A stretch of DNA of 64,000 nt from contig NZ_MDEQ02000019.1 of the NCBI RefSeq assembly GCF_001883705.2, positions 1 to 64,000 on the forward strand, in the 5' to 3' direction. This document shows positions 16,324 through 25,081 of this stretch, in pieces. The translations under genes and the position numbers were made by a program. Below the pieces are notes generated by a model that worked only from the letters and a program-made list of their open reading frames with translations, was not told where the DNA came from and did no database searches. Within the stretch, counting starts at the first letter, position 1. Each line of letters begins with the position of its first letter. The DNA comes from Burkholderia catarinensis (GTDB lineage: Bacteria > Pseudomonadota > Gammaproteobacteria > Burkholderiales > Burkholderiaceae).

Positions 16324-16881
16324 ATGAAAACCGCTCAGGAACTCCGCGTAGGCAACGTCGTGCAGATCGGCAGCGATGCTTGGGTCATCGCCAAGGCCGA
16401 ATACAACAAGTCGGGCCGCAACTCTGCCGTCGTCAAGATGAAGATGAAGAACCTGCTGACGAACGCAGGCCAGGAATCGGTCTACAAGGCTGACGACAAG
16501 TTCGACGTCGTCGTGCTCGACCGCAAGGAAGTGACGTACTCGTACTTCGCCGATCCGATGTACGTGTTCATGGACGCCGACTACAACCAGTTCGAAGTCG
16601 AAGCCGAAATGATGGGTGAAGCGCTGAACTACCTCGAAGACGGCATGGCGTGCGAAGTCGTGTTCTACAACGAGAAGGCGATCTCGGTCGAACTGCCGAC
16701 GACCCTCGTTCGCGAGATCATCTACACGGAGCCGGCCGTCAAGGGCGACACGTCGTCGGGCAAGGTGCTGAAGAACGCCAAGCTCAAGACGGGCTTCGAA
16801 CTGCAAGTGCCGCTGTTCTGCAACATCGGCGACAAGATCGAAATCGATACGCGTACGAACGAATACCGCAGCCGCGCGTAA
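16324..16881 (+). CDS. efp: Elongation factor P
   Basis: EF-P binds stalled ribosomes at proline runs and promotes peptide-bond formation. The 185-residue, three-domain product is full length. The tip of the first domain reads YNKSGRNSAVV with arginine at position 32, the rhamnosylation site, instead of the lysine used by beta-lysylated EF-P. It lies directly after earP, its modifying enzyme, and is followed by a strong terminator, so this is the end of the transcript. Confidence 0.97.
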   Translation: MKTAQELRVGNVVQIGSDAWVIAKAEYNKSGRNSAVVKMKMKNLLTNAGQESVYKADDKFDVVVLDRKEVTYSYFADPMYVFMDADYNQFEVEAEMMGEALNYLEDGMACEVVFYNEKAISVELPTTLVREIIYTEPAVKGDTSSGKVLKNAKLKTGFELQVPLFCNIGDKIEIDTRTNEYRSRA

Positions 16882-16905
16882 TCGCAGGTCGTACCCGCAT
16901 CGAAC

Positions 16906-16929
16906 AAAGCGCCCTTCGGGGCGCTTTTT
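16906..16929 (+). terminator. Intrinsic terminator of efp
   Basis: A 9-bp stem AAAGCGCCC/GGGCGCTTT with a TTCG loop and following T-run, 25 bases after the efp stop. Confidence 0.92.
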
Positions 16930-17149
16930 GTTTGCCTGCCGCAAACAGCGACCGCGGACCAATGCCATACGAAGCACAAAATCCACCGGTAAAGATATTC
17001 AATTTGTATCATCGGTAACTGTTTTATAGCGCCGGAGAAATAATGCTCGTTACGCGTTCGGCGGGGCATAAAATCAGTTTTTAATCTGACATGCGGCTGC
17101 GGCCTCGATGGCCGACAGCCCGCCTCTCTTGACTCGACTCGCGTCCACC

Positions 17150-18535
17150 ATGCCACACGCCCTGATTGTCGAAGACGATCCCAACAGTCTCTCCGGCCTC
17201 ACCGCGCTGCTCGCCGCAGACGGCTTCTCGGTCGACACGGCCACGTCGCTCGCCGAAGCGCGCACGGCGCTCGGCCGCTCGATTCCCGATGTCGTCCTCG
17301 TCGACCTGAACCTGCCGGACGGCAGCGGGTTCGACCTGCTCCAGCACCTGCCGCAGCAACAGCCGAACGGCTCGCTGCCCGTCATCGTGCTGACCGGCAA
17401 TGCGACGGTCGAGAGCGCAATCGAGGGCCTGCGTCACGGTATCTGGGACTACCTGCTGAAGCCGATCAACATTCCGCGCCTGCGCAGCCTGCTCGCGCGG
17501 ATCCCCCGCCCGTACGAGCTGATCGACGAAGTGCAGTCGCTACGCGCATCGCTGCGCCATCTCGGCCGCTTCGGCGCGCTGGTCGGCCGCAGCGACGCGA
17601 TGCAGCACGTGTACGACATGATCGAGCACAACGCCCGCACCGAAACGGCCGTGCTGTTCTCGGGCGAAACCGGTACCGGCAAGAAGCTGGCCGCGCGCAC
17701 GCTGCACGAACTGAGCCGGCGCCGCAAGGGGCCGTTCGTCTCGTTCGACTGCCGCATGATCGCCCAGGCCGGGCGGCACGGCGCATCGCTCGACAGCGTG
17801 CTGTTCGGCCATGAGCGCGGCGCGTTCGACGGCGCCGAACGCCGCGAATCGGGGCTGTTCGAGCAGGCCGGCGGCGGCACGCTGTTCCTCGACGAAATCA
17901 CCGCGCTGCCGCTCGTGCTGCAGGAAGCGCTGCTGCATGCGCTCGATTCGCAGAACTTCATGCGGATCGGCGGCACGAGTTCGATCACGAGCGATTTCCG
18001 GCTGATCGCGACCACGCGCCGCCCGGCGCGCGAAGCGGTCGCGAACGGCACGCTGCGCGAGGATCTGTGGTTGCGCCTCGATGCCGCGTCGATCACGATG
18101 CCGCCGCTGCGCGAGCGCGAGGGCGACGCGCTCGCGATCGCGGACGCACAGATCGACGAACTGAACCGCGAAGCGCGCGCAACCGGCCGCAGCACGACCG
18201 ACAAGCGTGCGGCGCCGGGCTTCGTGCGCGAATGCCTGTCCTACGAATGGCCCGGCAACGTGCGCGAGCTGCAGGAGCGCGTACGCTTCGCGTACGACGC
18301 ATCGGGCGATTTCATCGAGACGCTGCGCGCGGGCGAGGCAAGCTTCTCCGCCGGCGCCGCGCTGAACGGCAGCAGCGTGCAGATCAAGGTCGGCACGCCG
18401 CTGTCCGACGTCGAGGATCTGCTGATCCGCGCGACGCTCGACGCGGTCGGCGGCACGCGCCACCGCGCAGCGACGCTGCTCGGCATCAGCCCGAAGACGC
18501 TGTACAACAAATTGCAGCGGATGAAGGTGAACTGA
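17150..18535 (+). CDS. NtrC-type response regulator with altered GAFTGA loop
   Basis: A 461-residue protein with a receiver domain (1 to about 120; phosphoacceptor Asp52 in VVLVDLNLPDG), an AAA+ central domain (about 145-380) and a Fis-type helix-turn-helix at the C-terminus (HRAATLLGISPKTLYNKLQ). Walker A is GETGTGKK (172-179) and Walker B is GGGTLFLDE. The sigma-54 contact loop is GAFDGA (residues 224-229) instead of GAFTGA: the threonine that touches sigma-54 is replaced by aspartate. ATP machinery looks intact. No histidine kinase is adjacent, so it is an orphan regulator. The start at 17150 (MPHALIVEDD) is preferred to one 42 bases upstream. It may work without sigma-54. Confidence 0.9.
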   Translation: MPHALIVEDDPNSLSGLTALLAADGFSVDTATSLAEARTALGRSIPDVVLVDLNLPDGSGFDLLQHLPQQQPNGSLPVIVLTGNATVESAIEGLRHGIWDYLLKPINIPRLRSLLARIPRPYELIDEVQSLRASLRHLGRFGALVGRSDAMQHVYDMIEHNARTETAVLFSGETGTGKKLAARTLHELSRRRKGPFVSFDCRMIAQAGRHGASLDSVLFGHERGAFDGAERRESGLFEQAGGGTLFLDEITALPLVLQEALLHALDSQNFMRIGGTSSITSDFRLIATTRRPAREAVANGTLREDLWLRLDAASITMPPLREREGDALAIADAQIDELNREARATGRSTTDKRAAPGFVRECLSYEWPGNVRELQERVRFAYDASGDFIETLRAGEASFSAGAALNGSSVQIKVGTPLSDVEDLLIRATLDAVGGTRHRAATLLGISPKTLYNKLQRMKVN

Positions 18536-18631
18536 GCAGGCGACGGTGAATACGGGCGCTGGTCGGATTTGACCGTTAGTTGCGTCAAAACTCGAACACC
18601 GACCGCTTGATTCGCCCCTGCCGCCTCCATG

Positions 18632-18659
18632 AAAAAGCCGCGCTATGGCGCGGCTTTTT
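18632..18659. terminator. Bidirectional terminator between the response regulator and nagZ
   Basis: A 12-bp perfect stem (AAAAAGCCGCGC/GCGCGGCTTTTT) with TATG loop between two convergent genes, with T-runs in both directions. Confidence 0.92.
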
Positions 18660-18704
18660 GTTTCAGCAACCGGAATGGCATGCCCCGCGCCATCCCCTCC
18701 CCGC

Positions 18705-19733
18705 TTATGCCAGCGCGCTGCTCAACAGCGCCTGCGCCTTCAGATACTCGGGCTGCGCGATCAGCTTGTCCCACTTGAGCGCCTTGCCGCGCGCGCGCAT
18801 CCGTTTGATGCGTCGCACCGACTCGGCCGATGCCTGCGCTTTCAGCCCGTGCAGCACGACCTCGGCCGCATCCGGCTGGTTGCAGACGAGCACCATGTCG
18901 CAACCGGCGGCGAGCGCGGCTTCGGCCGCCTGCGTGAGCGTGCCGCCTTCGCGGGCGGCTTCCATCGACAGGTCGTCGCTGAAGATCGCGCCCGTGAAGC
19001 CGAGCTGCCCGCGCAGGATGTCCTGCAGCCACACGCGCGAGAAACCGGCCGGCCGCTTGTCGACCTGCGTGTAGATCACGTGTGCGGGGATCACCGCGGA
19101 CAGCGACAAGCCGAGCCAGTCGTACGGCGCGACGTCCTGCTTGAGGATCGCGTCGAGCGTGCGATCGTCGGTCGGCAGCGCGACGTGCGAATCGGCCTCC
19201 GCGAAGCCGTGCCCCGGAAAATGCTTGCCGCAGTTCGCCATCCCGGCGAGCGACAGCCCGTGGTTCAGGCTCTTCGCGAGCAGCGTGACGACGCGCGGGT
19301 CGCGATGGAATGCGCGATCACCGATCACCTTCGAGTGCCCGTAGTCGAGGTCGAGCACGGGCGTGAAGCTCATGTCGATCCCGCACGCGCGCAGCTCGGC
19401 GGCCAGGATGTAGCCGACGGCGGTCGCGACCTTCGTCGCGAGCAGCACGTCGCGATCCCACAGCTCGCCGAGGCGGCGCATCGCGGGCAGCACCGTGAAG
19501 CCGTCGGTGCGGAAGCGCTGCACGCGCCCGCCTTCGTGATCGACGGCGATCAGGATGTCTTCGCGCACCGCGCGTATCGAGTCGGTCAGCGCGGTCAGCT
19601 GCGCGCGATTCTGGAAGTGCCGCGCGAACAGGATCACGCCGCCGGTGTTCGGATGCGCGAGGCGCCGCGCATCGTCGCGCGACAGGGCCGTGCCGACGAC
19701 GTCGAGCATGACCGGGCCGGGAGTCGTTTTCAT
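18705..19733 (-). CDS. nagZ: Beta-N-acetylglucosaminidase (cell wall recycling)
   Basis: NagZ removes GlcNAc from GlcNAc-anhydromuropeptides in the cytoplasm, an intermediate step in murein recycling that also feeds AmpC induction. The 342-residue GH3 enzyme shows VDHEGGRVQRF, KHFPGHG with the following DSH (catalytic His loop), and the catalytic Asp region IFSDDLSMEA. There is no signal peptide, as expected. It is the last gene of the long minus-strand core block, 16 bases after acpS, and is followed by a terminator. Confidence 0.95.
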   Translation of the reverse strand: MKTTPGPVMLDVVGTALSRDDARRLAHPNTGGVILFARHFQNRAQLTALTDSIRAVREDILIAVDHEGGRVQRFRTDGFTVLPAMRRLGELWDRDVLLATKVATAVGYILAAELRACGIDMSFTPVLDLDYGHSKVIGDRAFHRDPRVVTLLAKSLNHGLSLAGMANCGKHFPGHGFAEADSHVALPTDDRTLDAILKQDVAPYDWLGLSLSAVIPAHVIYTQVDKRPAGFSRVWLQDILRGQLGFTGAIFSDDLSMEAAREGGTLTQAAEAALAAGCDMVLVCNQPDAAEVVLHGLKAQASAESVRRIKRMRARGKALKWDKLIAQPEYLKAQALLSSALA

Positions 19734-19749
19734 CGATTCGGGAATTCCG

Positions 19750-20178
19750 TCAGGAGGAGGTTCGGGAAACAGGTGCGGGTGCGGCGTCCGTCTCGGCGAT
19801 CACGAACGACACCGCATAGTCGCGTTCGTCGCTGACCGTCACGCGGGCCGTGATGCCGCGCGCGGCAAGCCAGTCGGCCAGCTCGCCCGACGCGACCACG
19901 TACGGCTCGCCGCTCGGGTGGTTGAGGGTCTGCAGCGCCCGCCACGTCATCGGCCAGTGCATGCCGAGCCCGATCGCCTTCGAGAACGCTTCCTTCGCGG
20001 AAAAGCGCGTCGCGAGAAACGCGATGCCGCGCGCCTCGGAGCGCGCACGGCGCGCATGGAACACGCGCAGTTCGTCGGGGCCCAGCACCTTCTCGGCAAA
20101 CCGGCCGCCCGTGCGTTCGAGCACGGCCGCGACGCGGCTCACCTGGGCAATGTCGGTACCGATGCCGTAGATCGCCAT
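19750..20178 (-). CDS. acpS: Holo-[acyl-carrier-protein] synthase
   Basis: AcpS transfers 4'-phosphopantetheine from CoA to the serine of acyl carrier protein. The 142-residue protein has the Mg-binding IYGIGTDIAQVSRV start and the RFSAKEAFSKAIGLG motif with its Glu. It sits between pdxJ and nagZ, the conserved order in related genomes, and its substrate AcpP is encoded about 13 kb upstream in the same co-oriented block. Confidence 0.95.
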   Translation of the reverse strand: MAIYGIGTDIAQVSRVAAVLERTGGRFAEKVLGPDELRVFHARRARSEARGIAFLATRFSAKEAFSKAIGLGMHWPMTWRALQTLNHPSGEPYVVASGELADWLAARGITARVTVSDERDYAVSFVIAETDAAPAPVSRTSS

Positions 20179-20250
20179 GTCAGTACGCGCCGGTGCGCCC
20201 CAGCGGGGCAGGGTTAAGAACGACGTGCGAGACGCGGCGGCATTTCATCG

Positions 20251-21027
20251 TCAGCGCGCACCGCCGTGCAGCGCGGCGACACGTGCGGCGACCATGATCG
20301 CCTTCATCTCGCGCACCGCGTTGTCCCAGCCCGCGAAGATCGCGTGCGCGACGATCGCGTGGCCGATGTTCAGCTCGACGATGCCGTCGATCGCGGCGAT
20401 CTGCTGCACGTTCGTGTAATGCAGCCCGTGCCCCGCATTGACCTTCAGGCCAAGCTGCGCGCCGGCCTGCACGCCCGCGACGATGCGCTCGTATTCGCGC
20501 TGCTGTTCTGCTTCGTCGTGCGCCTCGGCGTAGCGGCCCGTATGCAGCTCGACCACCGGTGCGCCCGCTTCATGCGCGGCGCGGATCTGCGTCTCGTCCG
20601 GGTCGATGAACAGCGACACGCGCACGCCCACGTCGGCAAGCTGCTTGCACGCCGCGCGCACGGCCTCGAAGTGGCCGGCGACATCGAGACCGCCTTCGGT
20701 CGTCAGCTCCTCGCGCTTCTCGGGCACGAGACACGCATCGTGCGGACGCACTTCGCACGCGATGTCGAGCATCTCGGCCGTCACCGCGCATTCGAGATTC
20801 ATGCGCGTCTTCAGCAGCGGGCGCAGCTTGCGCACGTCCGCGTCGACGATGTGACGGCGATCCTCGCGCAAGTGCAGCGTGATGGCATCCGCACCGGCCT
20901 CTTCGGCGGCGAGCGCCGCGCGGATCGGATCGGGATAGCTCGTGCCGCGCACATTGCGCAGCGTCGCGACGTGGTCGATGTTCACGCCGAGGTCGATGGC
21001 GGTGGGCGTTGTCAGGAAGAAGCTCAT
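20251..21027 (-). CDS. pdxJ: Pyridoxine 5'-phosphate synthase
   Basis: PdxJ condenses 1-deoxyxylulose-5-phosphate with aminoacetone-3-phosphate to form pyridoxine phosphate, the ring-closing step of vitamin B6 synthesis. The 258-residue TIM-barrel protein shows LGVNIDHVATLRNVRG, HLREDRRHI and ELHTGRYAEA. Its ATG overlaps the recO stop as ATGA, so the true start is 21027 and not any codon further upstream in the open frame. Translational coupling with recO is likely. Confidence 0.96.
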   Translation of the reverse strand: MSFFLTTPTAIDLGVNIDHVATLRNVRGTSYPDPIRAALAAEEAGADAITLHLREDRRHIVDADVRKLRPLLKTRMNLECAVTAEMLDIACEVRPHDACLVPEKREELTTEGGLDVAGHFEAVRAACKQLADVGVRVSLFIDPDETQIRAAHEAGAPVVELHTGRYAEAHDEAEQQREYERIVAGVQAGAQLGLKVNAGHGLHYTNVQQIAAIDGIVELNIGHAIVAHAIFAGWDNAVREMKAIMVAARVAALHGGAR

Positions 21028-21860
21028 AGGTTTTGCAGGTCGATCAGGATCTGACGCGTGGCAAGCGGCGTACCGCCGAGATAGGTGTTCAGCAGGAAGC
21101 GCATCAGCGTCTTGCTTTGCGCAACCGTCTGGGCTCGATGGTAATCGTCCTGCTCCATGTCGAGCAACGTCTGACCCGTGATGACCGGCCAGTGCGACGG
21201 CACATCGTCGTCCGCGTTGCGCACGCCGCGCTCCGGATCGAACACGTAGCGGCGGTCGGGCTCGACCGCGCGGCGCGCGACCGTGCGGTTCAGCGCCACC
21301 GCATAGCCGGTCTCGCGCAGCAGCACGCGCTCGAACGAGCGCAGCACCTGCACCGCGGGCTCGCCGTGCGCGAGGCGCGTGAGGGTCAGCACGTAATGAT
21401 TGAAGAGCGGCGGCTGGGGATCCTCGCGCGCGCAGAATTTCACGAGCAGCTCGTTCGCGTAGAAACCGCACAGCAGCCCGTCGCCGCCGAGCGGCAGCAT
21501 CCCGCCGACCCACTCGGCGCCCGTCAGCGTGCGCACCTCGGATTTGCCCGACCAGGACAGCAGCAGCGGCTGGAAGGTCTGCAGTACGCCGCGCAGCGCG
21601 GAGTGCGGGCGCTTCGCGCCCTTCGCGACGAGCGCGAGCCGGCCGTGATCGCGCGTCAGCACGTCGACGATCAGGCTCGTTTCCCGGTACGGATAGCTGT
21701 GCAGCACGAACGCCGGCTGCTCGGCGACGCGGAAATCGGACGTGCGAGACGTCGCGCGCCGCGCCTTGCGCGGCGGTTCGGGCGGTGCCGGCAGCGGCGC
21801 GTCGTTCGCGCCGGCCGTCACCGCGTCTTCGGTCGACGTCAGCGCGTCATTCGTACCCAT
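21024..21860 (-). CDS. recO: DNA repair protein RecO
   Basis: RecO helps load RecA on single-stranded DNA coated with SSB in the RecFOR pathway. The 278-residue product has an OB-fold N-terminal domain (AFVLHSYPYRETSLIVDVLT, KGAKRP) and a helical C-terminal part. A roughly 45-residue Ala/Pro-rich N-terminal extension precedes the OB fold; an alternative shorter start cannot be excluded. It overlaps the end of era by 14 bases and the start of pdxJ by 4. Confidence 0.94.
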   Translation of the reverse strand: MGTNDALTSTEDAVTAGANDAPLPAPPEPPRKARRATSRTSDFRVAEQPAFVLHSYPYRETSLIVDVLTRDHGRLALVAKGAKRPHSALRGVLQTFQPLLLSWSGKSEVRTLTGAEWVGGMLPLGGDGLLCGFYANELLVKFCAREDPQPPLFNHYVLTLTRLAHGEPAVQVLRSFERVLLRETGYAVALNRTVARRAVEPDRRYVFDPERGVRNADDDVPSHWPVITGQTLLDMEQDDYHRAQTVAQSKTLMRFLLNTYLGGTPLATRQILIDLQNL

Positions 21861-22746
21861 AGGCGCGCAGCCCCGCCTCGTTGTCGGCCCAGCCGCTCCT
21901 CACCTTCACGAAGGTTTCGAGATACACGGGGCCGTCGAACAGCCGCTCCATGTCCATCCGCGCCTCGGTGCTGATCTGCTTGAGCTTCTCGCCCTTCTTG
22001 CCGATCACCATCGCCTTGTGCGAATCGCGCTCGACGAGGATCGTCGCGAAGATGCGCTTCAGGCGCCCTTCCTCCTCGAACTTGTCGATCACGACGGTAC
22101 TCGTGTACGGCAGTTCGTCGCCGGTCCAGCGGAAGACCTTCTCGCGCAGTATCTCGGCCGCGAGGAAGCGCGAGCTGCGGTCGGTGAGTTCATCCTCGCC
22201 GTAGATCGGCACGCCTTCCGGCAGGTACGGCTTGATCGTCTCGAGCAGGCGCTTGATGTCTTCCGGCCGCTGCGCCGACAGCGGCACGAGCTCGGCGAAT
22301 TCGCGCAGCGCGCTCATCTTCTGCATGAACGGGAACAGCGTCGCCTTGTCGGTCACGCGGTCGATCTTGTTCGTGATCAGCAGCGTCGGCATGCCGGGCG
22401 GGATCAGGTCGAGCACCTTCTGGTCGTCGGGCCCGAAGCGGCCGGCCTCGATCACGAACAGGATCACGTCGACCGACGTCAGCGTCGACGTGACCGCGCG
22501 GTTCAGCGAACGGTTCAGCGCGGTGCTGTGGCGAGTCTGGAAGCCCGGCGTGTCGACGAACACGAATTGCGCGTCGTCGGTGGTGTTGATGCCGGTGATG
22601 CGGTGGCGGGTCGTCTGCGCCTTGCGCGACGTGATGCTGATCTTCTGGCCGACGAGTGCGTTCATCAACGTCGACTTGCCGACGTTCGGGCGGCCCACGA
22701 TCGCGATCATGCCGCAACGGAAACCGGTAGGAGCGGGAGTGTTCAT
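21847..22746 (-). CDS. era: GTPase Era
   Basis: Era is an essential GTPase that binds the 3' end of 16S rRNA in 30S assembly. The 299-residue protein shows G1 GRPNVGKST, G3 DTPGFQ, G4 TNKID and a C-terminal KH domain (KAMVIGKKGEKLKQIS). rnc lies immediately upstream, a near-universal pairing, and recO immediately downstream. Confidence 0.97.
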   Translation of the reverse strand: MNTPAPTGFRCGMIAIVGRPNVGKSTLMNALVGQKISITSRKAQTTRHRITGINTTDDAQFVFVDTPGFQTRHSTALNRSLNRAVTSTLTSVDVILFVIEAGRFGPDDQKVLDLIPPGMPTLLITNKIDRVTDKATLFPFMQKMSALREFAELVPLSAQRPEDIKRLLETIKPYLPEGVPIYGEDELTDRSSRFLAAEILREKVFRWTGDELPYTSTVVIDKFEEEGRLKRIFATILVERDSHKAMVIGKKGEKLKQISTEARMDMERLFDGPVYLETFVKVRSGWADNEAGLRAYGYE

Positions 22747-22806
22747 ATCGTTTGGGAGACAGGTTCGGAAACGGCCGCGCAGCGCGCGGCACGATCGATG
22801 GGCAAT

Positions 22807-24018
22807 TTAGTAGTCGGCATCGGCCACGCGCGCCTGCGCGGCAGCGAGGCTCGCGCCGCCCGGCGGCGTTTCGGAGTCGGGCGCCGCGGCATCGCGCGTG
22901 CGCACGGCCGCGCGCGAAGCGGGGTCGGAACCGGCGGCAGACTTGTCGGCCGGCGAGGATGCCGGATCGGCTGCGTGACCGGCCGGCTTGTCGGCTGCGC
23001 GCGGCGCGGCTTCCGCGGGCTTTTCCGCGACCTTGTCGGGCCGCTCGGCAGGCTTTTCGGCAACCTTGTCGGTCGCCGGCTTCGCCGCCCGTTCGCCCTT
23101 GTCGGCAGCCGTCTCGACATGCGTCGCGCGAATCGCGGCCATCGGTGCCGCGGCCGGCTCCGCGCCGCTCGCCGCGGGCGCCGCACCGGCCGCCCTGGCC
23201 TCGCGCGCCGCTGCACGTTCCTTCCGCTCCGGCGAGCGCAGGTCGAGCGCTTCCTGCACGCCCTTCACGCCCGGCACGATTTCGGGTTCGACATGCTTCG
23301 ACCCGCGCGCGTTCTTCGAGCGCTTCGGCTTCGTGGCCAGCATCGGCGCGGCCGCCATCACTTCGTCGAGCGCCTTCTTCGCGGCGGCCTGCTCGGCCGC
23401 GCGCCGGCTCGCACCGGAGCCCGACACCTTCACGTCGAGCTTCGGCACCGTGCACTCGACCTCGAACTGCTGATTGTGCGCCGCACCATGCGTCGCGACG
23501 ACCGTGTAGGTCGGCAGCGCGATCTTGTGCCCCTGCAGGTATTCCTGCAGCAGCGTCTTCGCGTCCTTGCCGAGCGTGCGCGGATCGATGTGGTCGAGAA
23601 TCGGGATATAGAGGCGCTTGATGACCCCTTGGGCGGCTTCGAAGCCGCCATCGAGGAACACGGCCCCGATGATGGCTTCGAACGCGTCCGCGAGGATCGA
23701 CGGGCGGCGGAACCCACCGCTGCGCAGTTCGCCCTCGCCCAGCCGCAGCCCGTCCGAGATATTCAGGGCCTGAGCAATTTCGTACAGCGACTGCTGTTTG
23801 ACGAGGTTGGCGCGTACGCGCGACAGGTCACCTTCGTCCAGCTTGCTGAAACGCTGGAACAAAAGGGCGGCCACCGCGCAATTCAGAACGGAATCGCCGA
23901 GAAACTCGAGCCGTTCGTTGTGCGTGGCACTGTGACTGCGATGGGTCAAAGCCTGGCGCAACAATTCCGCATTGCGAAATTCGTAGCGCAGCCGGCTTTC
24001 CAACTGGGATAGGGGCAT
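22807..24018 (-). CDS. rnc: Ribonuclease III with long C-terminal extension
   Basis: RNase III cleaves double-stranded RNA, including rRNA precursors. The 403-residue product has the catalytic signature NERLEFLGDSVLN at about residues 34-46 and a dsRNA-binding domain at about 155-226. It then continues for roughly 175 residues of Ala-, Lys-, Glu- and Pro-rich, low-complexity sequence with repeated KVAEKPAE-like units (about 230-403). Typical RNase III ends near residue 226. The extension keeps the local codon usage and is probably disordered; an RNA- or protein-binding role is possible but unproven. Confidence 0.95.
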   Translation of the reverse strand: MPLSQLESRLRYEFRNAELLRQALTHRSHSATHNERLEFLGDSVLNCAVAALLFQRFSKLDEGDLSRVRANLVKQQSLYEIAQALNISDGLRLGEGELRSGGFRRPSILADAFEAIIGAVFLDGGFEAAQGVIKRLYIPILDHIDPRTLGKDAKTLLQEYLQGHKIALPTYTVVATHGAAHNQQFEVECTVPKLDVKVSGSGASRRAAEQAAAKKALDEVMAAAPMLATKPKRSKNARGSKHVEPEIVPGVKGVQEALDLRSPERKERAAAREARAAGAAPAASGAEPAAAPMAAIRATHVETAADKGERAAKPATDKVAEKPAERPDKVAEKPAEAAPRAADKPAGHAADPASSPADKSAAGSDPASRAAVRTRDAAAPDSETPPGGASLAAAQARVADADY

Positions 24019-24171
24019 GTGCAGGAGTATAACGCGCGCGCCGGTCGGGCCGAAACGGCACGGCCGGACACGAAAAGGCGTGACGAGGCGGTGTTACCGC
24101 CGGTTCTTAAAGTAGTTCGGCAATACGCGACGCGGCCCGTGCGTCACGTATTGCGTGTACGTCGAATGCGA

Positions 24172-25065
24172 TCAGTTGAAGGAACCGATGCGCTTCAGAT
24201 CGCTGAAGTTCATCCAGATGAAGAACGCGCGGCCGACGATGTTCTGGTCCGGCACGAAACCCCAGTAGCGGCTGTCCGCGCTGTTGTCGCGGTTGTCGCC
24301 CATCATGAAGTAGTGACCGGGCGGCACCTTGCAGATCACGCCGCGGCTGTTGTACGTGCAGTTGTCGCGATACGGATAGTCGTAGGCGCCCATCACGAAC
24401 GGCGGCACGGCAGGGTTGTTGAGGATCGCGTTCTTCTTGTTGCCGATCGTTTCCTCGAACTGCTTCGCGTAATTCTGGCGCTCGTCGTCGAAGAAATCCG
24501 GCAGTGCCGTTTCAGGCACCGGCTGGCCGTTGATCGTGAGCTGCTTGTCCTGGTATGCGACCGTGTCGCCCGGCAGGCCGATCACACGCTTGATGTAGTC
24601 GACCGACTCGTCCTTCGGATAGCGGAACACGACGACGTCGCCGCGCGACAGCGGGCTGCCTTGCGTGATCTTCGTGTTCGTGACCGGCAGGCGCAGCCCG
24701 TATTCGAACTTGTTGACGAGGATGAAGTCGCCGACCAGCAGCGTCGGCACCATCGAGCCCGACGGAATCTTGAACGGCTCGACGACGAACGAACGCACGA
24801 CGAACACGGCCAGGATCACCGGGAAGAAGCTCGCCGTGTACTCGAGCCACCACGGCTGGCGCAATTTCTCGTCGCGCAGCTTCGAACGCGTCTGCACCGC
24901 GTTTTCGTCGGCGAAACGCTTGTCGATGCGCGACTGCTGGCGATCGAACTCGTCGATCGCCGTATCGGCCGCCTTGCGTCGCCGCGGCAGGAACACCAGC
25001 TTGTCCAACACCCACGCCACGCCCGTCACGACGACGAGCACAAAAAGAATCAGCGCAAAATTCAT
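24172..25065 (-). CDS. lepB: Signal peptidase I
   Basis: LepB cleaves signal peptides of exported proteins at the outer face of the inner membrane. The 297-residue product has two N-terminal membrane segments (about 3-22 and 60-80), the catalytic serine in IPSGSMVPTL and the catalytic lysine in the YIKRVIGLPGD box. The ATG at 25065 is preferred because the open frame upstream overlaps lepA. lepA precedes it by 16 bases. Confidence 0.96.
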   Translation of the reverse strand: MNFALILFVLVVVTGVAWVLDKLVFLPRRRKAADTAIDEFDRQQSRIDKRFADENAVQTRSKLRDEKLRQPWWLEYTASFFPVILAVFVVRSFVVEPFKIPSGSMVPTLLVGDFILVNKFEYGLRLPVTNTKITQGSPLSRGDVVVFRYPKDESVDYIKRVIGLPGDTVAYQDKQLTINGQPVPETALPDFFDDERQNYAKQFEETIGNKKNAILNNPAVPPFVMGAYDYPYRDNCTYNSRGVICKVPPGHYFMMGDNRDNSADSRYWGFVPDQNIVGRAFFIWMNFSDLKRIGSFN

Positions 25066-25081
25066 AAACGGATCAGTCCTG

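Noticed and set aside
21742..24012. 756-codon open frame opposite era and rnc
   Set aside because: Arises from high GC content on the strand opposite two well-supported genes; Arg/His-rich composition is typical of such shadows.
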